DNA of 20,195 nt, taken from positions 1-20,195 of the IMG/VR virus record IMGVR_UViG_3300010883_000692, one strand, 5' to 3'. Of this stretch, positions 1-8,217 are shown in pieces (position 1 is the stretch's first letter; each line of letters starts with the position of its first letter). The notes beneath the pieces are model-generated. The model saw nothing but the letters and a program-made list of their open reading frames with translations, searched no databases and was not told the origin of the DNA. Position numbers and translations under genes: made by a program. Source of the stretch: a virus.

Positions 1-929
1 CAAAGATTGATATAATCAATAAAGATTATATAAGGAACAAACTTTCGTTTCATTGCAAGCTCCTTCGCCAAATGACGAAAGTGCCCTGCTCCAGCCTGCA
101 CTGTTGGATACTCTTTAACAATCAACTTACCCGTTGACTTATGACGAATATCTTCAATCTTCTTATCATAAATCTGCTTCGGCAAATTCTTCAAATCTGC
201 CATTGACACATTCATTAGATTCGCATCAATTCTCTCAGAGATTTTTTCCTCAGCCATTTCCAGAGTAATGTAAAGAACATTGTGACCAGTTGTCATGGCA
301 CTCGCTGCCATATGACACATTGCCAAAGTCTTTCCTGCACCCGGTGCTGCCATCAAAACATTCAATGTCTTATTGATCAACCCGCCATCAGTAATGTCAT
401 TCAGCAACGTCAAGTCAAAAGGAATATGTTCCTCTTTTCGATTATAATAAGCAAACCTCTCATCAGAATCCTCAATATAGTCATGACCAATATGAGAGTC
501 AAAAGAAACCGAAAGTGCTTCCGTCAAAAGACCCGGAATAGATCCCTTATCCTTCTTAGTCTTTCCATCAAGAATTTCAATCGACTCCATGATTGAATTG
601 TAAATTGCCTTGTCCTGACAGAATTTTTCTGTCGTATCAATCAACCACCTTTCATCATGATCAGAATCTGCCTTGTTGATCTCGTCAATCAAATCAACAA
701 CAGAATCATAATCCTTTCCGACATTAACTTGCTCATTAATCTCAATAATCAATACGTCTGCCGTGGGGTTGCTATTATACTTGTTTACATAATCAACAAT
801 AGAATTAAAAACAACTCGATCTACCTTGTCATGAAAATATTCACTCCTCAGAAACGGGATTGCCGATTTTGTAAAAGACTCGTCTTTCAAAAGACTCGTC
901 AATATCACCTTCTCCGTCCGTACTGTCAT
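1..929 (-). CDS. 41: Replicative DNA helicase gp41 (DnaB-like), partial at window edge
   Basis: This is the 5'-to-3' replicative helicase that unwinds the fork with primase in T4-like phages. The frame is open from the ATG at 929 to the left edge, so about 309 codons are present and the C-terminal part lies outside. The N-terminal stretch SEYFHDKVDRVVF and the segment SVSFDSHIGHDY follow T4 gp41 closely. A Walker A motif APGAGKT lies at about residues 195-201 (Lys200), followed by LYITLEMAEE. A Walker B segment IIFIDY lies at the edge. The ATG at 929 is preceded by GTGAGGG and is the only methionine upstream of the conserved region. It lies 89 bases inside the preceding gene, in another frame. 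Placement after uvsX matches T4. Confidence 0.93.
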   Translation of the reverse strand, partial: MTVRTEKVILTSLLKDESFTKSAIPFLRSEYFHDKVDRVVFNSIVDYVNKYNSNPTADVLIIEINEQVNVGKDYDSVVDLIDEINKADSDHDERWLIDTTEKFCQDKAIYNSIMESIEILDGKTKKDKGSIPGLLTEALSVSFDSHIGHDYIEDSDERFAYYNRKEEHIPFDLTLLNDITDGGLINKTLNVLMAAPGAGKTLAMCHMAASAMTTGHNVLYITLEMAEEKISERIDANLMNVSMADLKNLPKQIYDKKIEDIRHKSTGKLIVKEYPTVQAGAGHFRHLAKELAMKRKFVPYIIFIDYINL

Positions 930-1248
930 AATCAACCCTCACTTCTTCTGCTACTTGATCCTGCACAAGATCCATCAAAATATTAACCAATAGTTGGTCA
1001 AAACTTTCCTTCATCTCATCGGGATATTCCACATCGCGAATTTCTTCTGGAATATGAATTACCTCAAAATGATATTCTACAGTTGGTTGCATATCTTCAC
1101 TCTCTGGCTTTTTGAATTTAAAATCACCATACTTATAAACCATTCCAGTAAAAGGCCCGCCTGTAATTTCTACTGCACCCTCTTTGTCATCATCTGGATC
1201 TGCAACCAAACAATAGTATTCTTTAATATCTTCTTCCTTCTCCCACAT
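841..1248 (-). CDS. Acidic hypothetical protein between uvsX and gp41
   Basis: I do not recognise a family. The protein has 135 residues, is strongly acidic throughout (for example VADPDDDKEG and DSTDGEGDID), and has no signal peptide, membrane segment or Cys cluster. The ATG at 1248 is chosen over the one at 1308 because a strong GGGAGGCAGG site sits just upstream, inside the end of uvsX. The start overlaps uvsX by 26 bases, and its 3' end overlaps the gp41 start by 89 bases. Its position between recombinase and helicase suggests a role in replication or recombination, but that is only context. The overlap with gp41 on both sequence and RNA implies translational coupling. Confidence 0.8.
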   Translation of the reverse strand: MWEKEEDIKEYYCLVADPDDDKEGAVEITGGPFTGMVYKYGDFKFKKPESEDMQPTVEYHFEVIHIPEEIRDVEYPDEMKESFDQLLVNILMDLVQDQVAEEVRVDYDSTDGEGDIDESFERRVFYKIGNPVSEE

Positions 1249-2269
1249 CACCTGCCTCCCGTTCTTGTGTAGAACCATATAAAAATTCTTTTTGACATGC
1301 TTTATCAATCCTCTCTAGAAGTTCTTTTGTAAAAACTGTATCTGCATTTTTTATAATATGACTTGCGTAGTGCTTGTTTCCATCCGGCAATTCAATCTTA
1401 TTGGATACCTTCTTAAAAATCTCATGCTCTACGGCAAGATCAATCAATCCATAATGCCGATCAAGCCCACTATCATACCGAAGGATGACATCAACGATTT
1501 TATTTTCCTTGGTCAACCGAGACTTGTAATTGCGACAATGAATCACATTTCCAACCACCTCTGTCCCAACCTTCTCCTTCCGCTTGGAAAGAAAAACGAT
1601 AGAATCTGCCGAATACTTTAAACCGCTACCGCCAGCAAGTTCCTTTGTCGGATACATACTGCCAATGCTGTCATAGGTATGATTGGTAACAATCATTGGA
1701 ATACCCAGCCTACCCAATGCAATAGTCAATACACGAAACGCGCCCTTAATCATAGGAGCGCGAGTCATATCCCTCTTATCAGATCCAGAGGTCACATCTG
1801 CAACTTCCTTGGTTGTAGACAATTGACCAAGACTATCTAGACAAAATAGAAGAGGATGTCGATTTCCCTCTGGAGTCTCTTCAACTCTTTTAAGGACAAT
1901 CATCGCCTGCGTGCGAAACTCTTCAACCGTAGAAACCGGAAACATCGTTACACGCTCACTGTCAATTCCCCGCTCATCAAGCATTGTGCTGGTAATTGCA
2001 GATTCACTCTCAAAGAAAATCACACCTCCCGTTGGATTGTCATTAAGAAACTGGCGAACAATTCCTAAAAGAAAAAAGGTCTTGCCTGTTGCAGTCTCGC
2101 CTGCAAGTGCAGTTATCTTGTTGCCCGGTAGTCCCTTGTAAATAGAACCAGAAAGCAATGCATTCAAAATATAAGAACCCGTATCGGTATATGATGTGAC
2201 ATCTGCATACTGATCCACAAAGGGATTAACCTTACTCAAATCACCAAGAAAATCAAATGTTCCGCTCAT
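1223..2269 (-). CDS. uvsX: UvsX RecA-like recombinase
   Basis: This is the strand-exchange ATPase for recombination-dependent replication and repair. It has 348 residues, somewhat shorter than T4 UvsX (about 390). Visible motifs are Walker A GETATGKT at residues 57-64, a RecA-type acidic segment FFESES near 85-90, and Walker B LLFCLDS at 140-146. The segment LAGGSGLKYSADS downstream matches the DNA-binding loop region of UvsX/RecA proteins. The ATG at 2269 overlaps the stop of the glutaredoxin gene in an ATGA junction. The neighbours gp43 upstream and gp41 downstream fit the T4 replication cluster. Confidence 0.95.
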   Translation of the reverse strand: MSGTFDFLGDLSKVNPFVDQYADVTSYTDTGSYILNALLSGSIYKGLPGNKITALAGETATGKTFFLLGIVRQFLNDNPTGGVIFFESESAITSTMLDERGIDSERVTMFPVSTVEEFRTQAMIVLKRVEETPEGNRHPLLFCLDSLGQLSTTKEVADVTSGSDKRDMTRAPMIKGAFRVLTIALGRLGIPMIVTNHTYDSIGSMYPTKELAGGSGLKYSADSIVFLSKRKEKVGTEVVGNVIHCRNYKSRLTKENKIVDVILRYDSGLDRHYGLIDLAVEHEIFKKVSNKIELPDGNKHYASHIIKNADTVFTKELLERIDKACQKEFLYGSTQEREAGDVGEGRRY

Positions 2270-2532
2270 AATCCACCCTCTCCATATCCACCAGCTTCAT
2301 TTTCAAAATACTCAACAAGATCCTCGTATCCCCCAATCAATCGGCCATCAACAACTATCTTTGGAACCGTAGGTTTCATACTATGATCATCAACAAATTC
2401 CAAAAAAACATCTCTTGAAACATCCTTCCCCACATTAAGTTCTGTAAAAACAATTCCTTGTTTATTTAAAAGGGTTTTAGCAAGAACACACCACCCACAA
2501 TCATCCCGCGTATAAACAATAAAAGTTTTCAT
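2266..2532 (-). CDS. Glutaredoxin
   Basis: This is a small thiol-disulfide oxidoreductase, probably supplying electrons to ribonucleotide reductase or other phage enzymes. It has 88 residues, the usual glutaredoxin length. The active site is CGWC at residues 12-15, the cis-proline segment TVPKI follows, and the GGYEDL motif of the glutathione site is present. The ATG at 2532 is preferred over an upstream in-frame GTG at 2541 because GGGGTG lies about seven bases before it. The gene starts six bases after the ClpP stop and ends in an ATGA overlap with uvsX. T4 encodes its own thioredoxin-like protein (nrdC), but a position here between polymerase and recombinase is not the T4 arrangement. Confidence 0.92.
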   Translation of the reverse strand: MKTFIVYTRDDCGWCVLAKTLLNKQGIVFTELNVGKDVSRDVFLEFVDDHSMKPTVPKIVVDGRLIGGYEDLVEYFENEAGGYGEGGL

Positions 2533-2537
2533 TTTAT

Positions 2538-3158
2538 TCACCCCAAATTCTTAACCATATCGCAAATTCCATACTTCTTTGCTTCAGTGGCAGTTAACCA
2601 AACATCATGTGGCGGAAGAAGAACCTCACGAATCTTCTTCTCTGACATTCCAGTACACTTAATATAATGTGCCGTAATCATTCTTGAAGCTATTTCAAAT
2701 CCCTTACTTGCGGTAAGCAACTCATGCTCCTTGCCCCACTTACCCCAGGAATACTGATGTGATAAAATTGAAGTGTTTGGTGTAAGTGTACGATGCCCCC
2801 TCTTCCCTGCCATAAAGATCATCAATGCTGCACTTGAAACTTCACCCAAACCAATCGTATGAATCGGAATACCAGATCCTCGCATTGTATCAATAAGCGC
2901 AAACGCATCTGTCACACTGCCGCCTCCTGAATTTAAAATTAAAGTCAAGTGTTCCGGCTGAGTGGTTGATAAATTATTTTTAAAGATCCACTCAATAACT
3001 GGCTTAACAGAATCGTTCTTGACATCATCCATAATCATCATAACACCAAGTTTTTCTAAAGCATCTTCCCCTCCACCAAAAATTGCACCCAAAACATCGC
3101 TGGGATCTGATGATGATTCTACTGTTTGATCCTCTACAACTTCATCTTTAATTTTCAT
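2538..3158 (-). CDS. clpP: ClpP-like serine protease
   Basis: This is a 206-residue member of the ClpP/crotonase-fold proteases. Aligned by eye with E. coli ClpP, all three catalytic residues are present: Ser109 in GEVSSAA, His134 in SILSHQ, and Asp185 in HDVWLTATEA. The oxyanion segment LNSGGGSV is at about 75-82. The first 40 residues are acidic and Gly-rich and do not match the usual ClpP N-terminus. It sits between gp43 and glutaredoxin with a four-base ATGA overlap with gp43, inside a replication operon rather than beside head genes, so a role as capsid maturation protease is less likely. No ClpX/ClpA-type ATPase is visible here, so it may use a host partner. Confidence 0.9.
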   Translation of the reverse strand: MKIKDEVVEDQTVESSSDPSDVLGAIFGGGEDALEKLGVMMIMDDVKNDSVKPVIEWIFKNNLSTTQPEHLTLILNSGGGSVTDAFALIDTMRGSGIPIHTIGLGEVSSAALMIFMAGKRGHRTLTPNTSILSHQYSWGKWGKEHELLTASKGFEIASRMITAHYIKCTGMSEKKIREVLLPPHDVWLTATEAKKYGICDMVKNLG

Positions 3159-5731
3159 CCAAAAAACCTCTCCAGTGAATTAGTTTGTTCGGGATTCCAC
3201 CCAACACAATCCAACAACACTTTAATAGGGTCAAGAAACGCCTTGACAAATTGTTTATCATAATCAACATAATCGTTCAACCCAAACTCTTTGGGAAGAT
3301 TATTTGGAATAGATATTACAGAATCGTAACTTGGATTTGGCATAATCAAATACAAAAACTTAATCTTATCTCCATCCATAATTCTATGATACTGTTTATC
3401 TAATTTATTCTCCATGATTAACCGATTATATATAATTGAACCCTTTACATGAATTGGAGTATGTTTTATATAGGTGTCTCCATCCGTATATTTTCTGACG
3501 CCGTTGACGCCACGCGGAAATGCAACATCTTCGGCTGGAAGTGAATAAAACTCATTTTTAAACTCCTCAATAAAAGCATGAGCATCACTCTCTTCACCAT
3601 TCATGATAATACTCAAGGCATCTTTAATTTTCTGCCGACAAACTTCTGGAGTAGAAGACTTGACTGCCTCAAGACCCATGACCTTCAGCTTGGGTTCACT
3701 ATAACTTACACCCTCATTATTATAGACGTTCAGAACATATCTCTTCTTTGCCGTCCACAAACCCTTGGATGCAATGACTTCTCGCCCCATTACCATCTTT
3801 TGAGCATACGCATTCATATAATCCGCAAGCTCGTCATAACATTTATCAATATAAGGCTCTAGCTTTTCCGAACAAGCCTTGTCCAAAAATTCCACCACCA
3901 TTTTCGCTTCAGCTTTCTCCACACCCCCACCAAATACCACCTTAACAAGTGGATCGAGATTAACATATATGCTATCAGTATCAGCAGCAAGAATATAATC
4001 CGCATCATCCGTCCCCAAGAGAGTATTCAAATATTTATTCATTTTACTCTCTATCCAACGAATCGAAAGCTGGCCAGCCTTGGTCACTGCTTCCGCAATA
4101 CGAAGATCATAGAACCTGAAATATTGATTGCCTAATGCCCCATAGGCACTATTCAACTGAACTTTTCGAGCAAGCTGATCATTATTGTGCTTGGAAATCA
4201 AATTCAGATACTTCTGCCTTTCTTCTCCCGTTGTACCTTCTGCCAACTGCTGACATTCGAGCATCTTCTTCTTTGAAGACTTTCTTTTATTATAAAGATC
4301 CTCCAAAATCTCAGGAAAAAATCCCTGTGAGTCGCGCTTAAAGAACATGATATTCGGCGTGACCGTAAGATCATCCCGCTTCAACAGTGACGTATCAAAC
4401 TCCTTATCAATGATCTTGTCATAAGAGGCAATGGTATCCCAAGGACCACGTTTCAACGATTTAATAAGATCTTCGTTTACCTTATCCTCTGTAATCAACT
4501 TCTCTGGACTCAGGTTATACTGCATCATCAAATGAGGATACAAAGAGTTCAAATCAAACGAAACTACCCAATTATGAATCCCAACTTGAGGTTCCTTGAC
4601 ATAGGCACCTTCAAACTGAACATCCTTATCAGTATGTTTTCGCGGAGGAATCACGATATTCTTCTTGCGAAGATGGTGATAGCAAAGGCTGTCCCACATA
4701 CGCACCTGCGAAAACACATCGCCCAAATTAACCTTGGCCGAATACGCAAGTGCGACTGCCATCTCAATCAGCTTCATCTTGTTCTCAAGACGATCAACAA
4801 GCTCTACATCTTTTACATTGTACTCAATAAACTTATGGTAATCTCGCTTATACAACGTATGCAAACTACCAAACTCAGAATACGAGAGCTTTCGTTCACC
4901 CAGTTCTACATTTGCAATATAGTCAAGACGATAACTTTCGCGGTTTGTATAAGTAAACTTCTTATACATGTCAAGGTAATCTAGAGTAGCAATACCACTC
5001 AGATCAACATTGATTTGGTCTTGACCAAAACCAGATTTAAACTTTCTTATATAAGCATAATTCCAAGGAGAAAGTCTTCGTGCAGTTTTTTCGTCATGTA
5101 GACGACAAAGACGATTGTAGAGATAGGGAATATCAAATCCGCTTACATTCCACCCTGTAATAATATCAGGCTTATACTCAGCCAAAACATGAAGGAAATT
5201 GTCAAGTAAATCCACTTCACCATCACAAGACACATATACAATCCCGCGAGCTTTAAGAGTATCTTCAATTTTGCAGCCATCAGGTTCTCCATATCCAAAT
5301 ACATAAAATGCATCATTAAATTTAACCGCAATTGAAATAACAGGCGAGGCAGCACTTTCTGCATGAGGAAAACCCTCATCCGACGCAACCTCAATATCAA
5401 TATTGGCAACCACCAACTTATTGAAATCATATTCAATCTCATCAGGATACTCATCACCGATGAAAGTGGATGCAAAGTTATCATTTCCAAAAATCTTATA
5501 GTTGGATACATCCTTATAGCGTTCTATAAAATCCCGAGTCTCACGAATATCACCGGGCTTAATGGAATCGACATTCATACCCTCTAGGGTCTTATACTTT
5601 GATTCTTCTTTGGTAGGAACAAATAGAGTAGGCGAATATCGAACCTTCTTCTGAAAGCGTTCGCCAATATCATCAACACCGCGAAGGAAAATCTGATTCC
5701 CAACGACTTTCACATTTGTATAAAAACTCAT
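3155..5731 (-). CDS. 43: DNA polymerase gp43 (family B)
   Basis: This is the replicative polymerase with 3'-5' proofreading, 858 residues long, slightly shorter than T4 gp43 (898). Exonuclease motifs are IDIE (Asp112, Glu114, the same numbers as in T4), NVSGFD (Asp200) and YNVKD (Asp308). Polymerase motif A is DLNSLYP (Asp393), motif B is NSAYGALGN near 527-535, and motif C is ADTDS near 583-587. The KKRYVLN segment of the thumb is present. The C-terminus ends SLERFFG, which resembles the clamp-binding tail of T4 gp43. All catalytic residues are intact and there is no intron or split. The stop overlaps the ClpP start by four bases. Confidence 0.98.
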   Translation of the reverse strand: MSFYTNVKVVGNQIFLRGVDDIGERFQKKVRYSPTLFVPTKEESKYKTLEGMNVDSIKPGDIRETRDFIERYKDVSNYKIFGNDNFASTFIGDEYPDEIEYDFNKLVVANIDIEVASDEGFPHAESAASPVISIAVKFNDAFYVFGYGEPDGCKIEDTLKARGIVYVSCDGEVDLLDNFLHVLAEYKPDIITGWNVSGFDIPYLYNRLCRLHDEKTARRLSPWNYAYIRKFKSGFGQDQINVDLSGIATLDYLDMYKKFTYTNRESYRLDYIANVELGERKLSYSEFGSLHTLYKRDYHKFIEYNVKDVELVDRLENKMKLIEMAVALAYSAKVNLGDVFSQVRMWDSLCYHHLRKKNIVIPPRKHTDKDVQFEGAYVKEPQVGIHNWVVSFDLNSLYPHLMMQYNLSPEKLITEDKVNEDLIKSLKRGPWDTIASYDKIIDKEFDTSLLKRDDLTVTPNIMFFKRDSQGFFPEILEDLYNKRKSSKKKMLECQQLAEGTTGEERQKYLNLISKHNNDQLARKVQLNSAYGALGNQYFRFYDLRIAEAVTKAGQLSIRWIESKMNKYLNTLLGTDDADYILAADTDSIYVNLDPLVKVVFGGGVEKAEAKMVVEFLDKACSEKLEPYIDKCYDELADYMNAYAQKMVMGREVIASKGLWTAKKRYVLNVYNNEGVSYSEPKLKVMGLEAVKSSTPEVCRQKIKDALSIIMNGEESDAHAFIEEFKNEFYSLPAEDVAFPRGVNGVRKYTDGDTYIKHTPIHVKGSIIYNRLIMENKLDKQYHRIMDGDKIKFLYLIMPNPSYDSVISIPNNLPKEFGLNDYVDYDKQFVKAFLDPIKVLLDCVGWNPEQTNSLERFFG

Positions 5732-5761
5732 AATATATTTCCAACCTTCAATAAAAACTAT

Positions 5762-6157
5762 CTATTTTCGCCACAGTTCAAAATGAACAAGATCCATAAA
5801 GGTCTGATCCTTTAAATCAAAATCTCGATCCCAATCTCCACCCCATCTCAAGGGAATTTCTTTTTCGTGTGCCACGCCTCGGACAAACGATCCAAATGCC
5901 ACAAACCTTTCTCTGTCATTCCAATCAATAGGATAGGGTGCCACATCAACACCAAAAGAAGGATTCAGATTATGACGAGAATTTGGATATTGAACCCGAG
6001 AAAATCCTGTTCGACACAATTCATCCTGCCGGTCTTTGCTTCGATGTCCTTCAAGCACAGTGCAATCATAAACCTTCACAACTTCCATAAACAATTCTTT
6101 AAGACGAGAATCACAAGATGAAAGTTTATTTAAACTTCTCGGACTAAAAGATGCCAT
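5762..6157 (-). CDS. M15-family cell-wall peptidase (endolysin-like)
   Basis: This is probably an L-alanyl-D-glutamate or D-Ala-D-Ala type peptidase acting on peptidoglycan. It has 131 residues, the length of a single M15 domain. Zinc ligands are visible as His62 and Asp71 (SRHN...FGVDVAPY) and His125 (DLVHFEL), with the WGGDW segment typical of phage M15 lysins. The ATG at 6157 is chosen because GAGG lies nine bases upstream; an earlier ATG at 6163 is too close to that site. There is no signal peptide, so it would need a holin or another release route. It lies between hsp20 and gp43, just after a large palindrome, which is an unexpected place for a lysis gene. Confidence 0.9.
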   Translation of the reverse strand: MASFSPRSLNKLSSCDSRLKELFMEVVKVYDCTVLEGHRSKDRQDELCRTGFSRVQYPNSRHNLNPSFGVDVAPYPIDWNDRERFVAFGSFVRGVAHEKEIPLRWGGDWDRDFDLKDQTFMDLVHFELWRK

Positions 6158-6178
6158 TAACATATACCTCACAGATAC

Positions 6179-6206
6179 CAAAGGGGGAGCTATAGCTCCC
6201 CCTTTG
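6179..6206 (-). terminator. Perfect 28-base palindrome, possible terminator or mRNA hairpin
   Basis: The half-site CAAAGGGGGAGCTA is followed by its exact complement, so RNA from either strand can form a GC-rich hairpin of about 12 pairs with a TATA loop. It lies between the hsp20 stop (6224) and the peptidase start (6157). Only a short T run follows on the minus strand, so it may be a partial terminator, an RNA-stability element or a processing site rather than a full intrinsic terminator. Confidence 0.55.
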
Positions 6207-6223
6207 TGAACGGATATTAAGAA

Positions 6224-6703
6224 TTACTCATTCAGAATCTGCGGATCATTCACAGCGCCATTATTCAAAGGAATCTTCCGTGGCTTTGCAGTCTCAGGAA
6301 TTTCATTCCTGAGCAAAACTTTAAGAAAACCATTCTCAAACGTAGCTCCTGTAACAACAATCGTAGGACTCAATGTCCACGCTCGCTTGAAATTGCGCTC
6401 TGCAATTCCCTGATGGAGTAGCTTCTCTCCTCCATCAGAAGCACTATGATCCTTGATCGACTCAATCGTCAGCTTATCATCCTGAACGGTTACTTCAACC
6501 TCTTCCTCCGAAAAGCCAGCAATCGCAAGCTCAATTCGGAACTCAGAGTCATTCACCCTAACAACATTATAAGGCGGATATGTTGGGGCTTGTACTGTTC
6601 CAACACCCGTTGAAATCAGCCGATCAAAAATTTGATCAAACCCAACAAGAAGCGGGTCGTTACGCAGATCGTTAAAAATACTAGTCGGTACTAATCTTGT
6701 CAT
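6224..6703 (-). CDS. Small heat-shock protein Hsp20 (IbpA-like)
   Basis: This is an ATP-independent holdase chaperone that binds unfolding proteins. It has 159 residues with a complete alpha-crystallin domain. YPPYN at about 42-46, GIAERNFKRAWTL at 99-111 and the FENGFLKVLL segment near 122-131 closely resemble bacterial IbpA. The C-terminal KPRKIPL holds the I-x-I/L-like anchoring motif. The ATG at 6703 has an AAGGAG site nine bases upstream; the in-frame ATG at 6727 has none. A strong sigma70-type promoter lies just upstream (6772-6799), so it can be expressed separately from the genes before it. Hsp20 genes are recurrent in marine T4-like phages. Confidence 0.95.
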   Translation of the reverse strand: MTRLVPTSIFNDLRNDPLLVGFDQIFDRLISTGVGTVQAPTYPPYNVVRVNDSEFRIELAIAGFSEEEVEVTVQDDKLTIESIKDHSASDGGEKLLHQGIAERNFKRAWTLSPTIVVTGATFENGFLKVLLRNEIPETAKPRKIPLNNGAVNDPQILNE

Positions 6704-6771
6704 TTTATTTCTCCTTATTATAAGCAAGATTTTTATTCAACAAACCCAAACTTTGGCATTTGTTAAATCAT

Positions 6772-6799
6772 ATTATAGCACGTTTTCACCATTAGTCAA
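6772..6799 (-). promoter_or_regulatory. Sigma70-type promoter for hsp20 and downstream genes
   Basis: On the minus strand the -35 box TTGACT (6799-6794) is followed after 16 bases by the -10 box TATAAT (6777-6772). The -35 box overlaps the last codons of the upstream gene. Its layout and the flanking GTGCTATAATAT match the promoter at 18435-18462. Such near-consensus boxes suit early transcription by unmodified host RNA polymerase. Confidence 0.75.
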
Positions 6800-7407
6800 G
6801 TCTTATCTTCATTTTTTCTAATTTCTTCTGCAACATCCTTTGCAATTAAAGTGAGAGCCCATTTTCCATTATAGGTCATCGGCTTCCCAACTTCATTTGA
6901 CGATTCAAAAGCAAACTTACGACCCTTGACGCGAGAAAAGAATTGGCCCTTTGCATCTCCAAATACTGGTTTACCAACAACCACAGTTTTTGAAAACCCA
7001 GGAAAGGCATCTTCTCTTTTTGATGTTCCTATTAAATAACCAGCCTTCCCATGAGGAATACTTAACACGCTATCTTGATCATAAAGCCGTCCCAACTTAA
7101 CCAAATCTTTTTCTAGTTGGCCATCATCAGAACCTTCGATCTCGTAGTTGGCAACGAAAAAAGATTCTTCGCCGACTTCTCTCTCGTTTTCACTTTTAAA
7201 GTTTTCAATGTAACTACCCTTGACCTTAATCACAGAATAGTTTTTATTAATAAGATAGGCAAGCACCTTTTTATTCCTATCTTTATTTTGAGCCTTCGTC
7301 AAATCTCCACGAAAAGCTGTAACCGCACCAACCGAATACTTTTTAGTCTTTTGGTATATACGATTAAGACTAGCCTCGACGAGACTTTCATGTGCATCTT
7401 CTATCAT
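6796..7407 (-). CDS. Conserved phage protein of unknown function
   Basis: I cannot assign a function. The protein has 203 residues, is mixed charged and soluble, with no membrane segments or catalytic motif that I recognise. The segment KNYSVIKVKGSYIENF followed by EVGEESFFV has the look of a conserved phage/bacterial family in which a short 'tries, tyrosines and glycine' core precedes a second half with DQDSVLSIPHGKAGYLIG. The ATG at 7407 overlaps the RegA stop in an ATGA junction and uses AGGA from the end of regA. The gene ends within the -35 box of the hsp20 promoter. Translational coupling to regA suggests early expression. Confidence 0.85.
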   Translation of the reverse strand: MIEDAHESLVEASLNRIYQKTKKYSVGAVTAFRGDLTKAQNKDRNKKVLAYLINKNYSVIKVKGSYIENFKSENEREVGEESFFVANYEIEGSDDGQLEKDLVKLGRLYDQDSVLSIPHGKAGYLIGTSKREDAFPGFSKTVVVGKPVFGDAKGQFFSRVKGRKFAFESSNEVGKPMTYNGKWALTLIAKDVAEEIRKNEDKT

Positions 7408-7835
7408 TTTTTATTTCCTATATTATACTTGGTAACTAAATTCCAGACACTCTTATCTTTATGTGTAATTATCTTTATCTGACCAATAGGGACCACAGGA
7501 TCGACGCTCTTCTTTGCATCAACTAAACTCAATAAACCCCACTCTGCCAATAAATTCACAATGGTATTTCTACGACCAAGATCGTTTTCACTAAAATTAG
7601 TCACCCTGCCATCTAAAGCAAAAAGCTCCTTAAAATGAACAATATAATATTTGCCGCGCTTGTGCAAAATATGACACGATTGAAATAAGGTATTTTCCTT
7701 GCGACTGGCAATACCAATTCGGGTAAGGGTTTCTCTAATCTTTAGAAAATCTTCATCATCTGTCAATTCAACTTCAGCTAATGAATCTAAGTCAACTGAT
7801 AAATAATCCTCATCATCTTTTTTTTCGTCTCCCAT
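7404..7835 (-). CDS. regA: RegA translational repressor
   Basis: RegA binds near the start codons of many phage early mRNAs and blocks their translation. The match to T4 RegA is strong: DFLKIRETLTRIGIA, QSCHILHKRGKYYIVHFKE and ALDGR are nearly collinear, and the C-terminal KYNIGN corresponds to T4 KYTIGN. The protein here has 143 residues against 122 in T4. The excess is an acidic N-terminal stretch of about 20 residues. The ATG at 7835 is preferred over a GTG at 7847 because GAGGTGG lies nine bases upstream. The gene overlaps the gp62 end by 23 bases and the next gene by four, preserving the T4 order 44-62-regA. Confidence 0.95.
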   Translation of the reverse strand: MGDEKKDDEDYLSVDLDSLAEVELTDDEDFLKIRETLTRIGIASRKENTLFQSCHILHKRGKYYIVHFKELFALDGRVTNFSENDLGRRNTIVNLLAEWGLLSLVDAKKSVDPVVPIGQIKIITHKDKSVWNLVTKYNIGNKK

Positions 7836-8217
7836 TTTGAAGTCCACCTCTCTTCAATCGTTTATGAATAAGAGATAGTTGTTCACCCGTCAACACCTTC
7901 GCAATCTCGTGAGCCTTTTTATAATTACACGAATAATACTCTTTAATCGCATCAATGTCTTCATTCTTTTCGGGCTTCAACCATCTCGAAAACCGCTTAT
8001 TTCTCCTAATACTATTTAGGAGATAATCATTCTGCAAGCGGGTTTCAAGATGCCCCCGAAGGTTAACTTCGTTTGCATGAAGCACTGTGTCCTGAAAATA
8101 AGACAAACTACGATTTACTACAAAGGGCACATATTCCTTTTCTGTTAACGGATCTTCCTCCATTAAATTTTTCTTGCTCACGTTAATTGCTGTAAGAAAA
8201 TCGCCCAACTTTGCCAT
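7813..8217 (-). CDS. 62: Clamp loader small subunit gp62
   Basis: This is the non-ATPase subunit of the clamp loader that, with four gp44 subunits, opens and loads gp45. It has 134 residues, clearly shorter than T4 gp62 (187). Recognition rests on the N-terminal segment FLTAINVSKKNLMEEDP, on PFVVNRSLSYFQDT and LHANEVN, and on its position directly before regA, as in T4. The C-terminus is very basic (HKRLKRGG...GRRKKR). The start overlaps the previous stop by one base (TAATG). The short length is odd but similar short forms are expected in distant T4-likes. Confidence 0.9.
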   Translation of the reverse strand: MAKLGDFLTAINVSKKNLMEEDPLTEKEYVPFVVNRSLSYFQDTVLHANEVNLRGHLETRLQNDYLLNSIRRNKRFSRWLKPEKNEDIDAIKEYYSCNYKKAHEIAKVLTGEQLSLIHKRLKRGGLQNGRRKKR

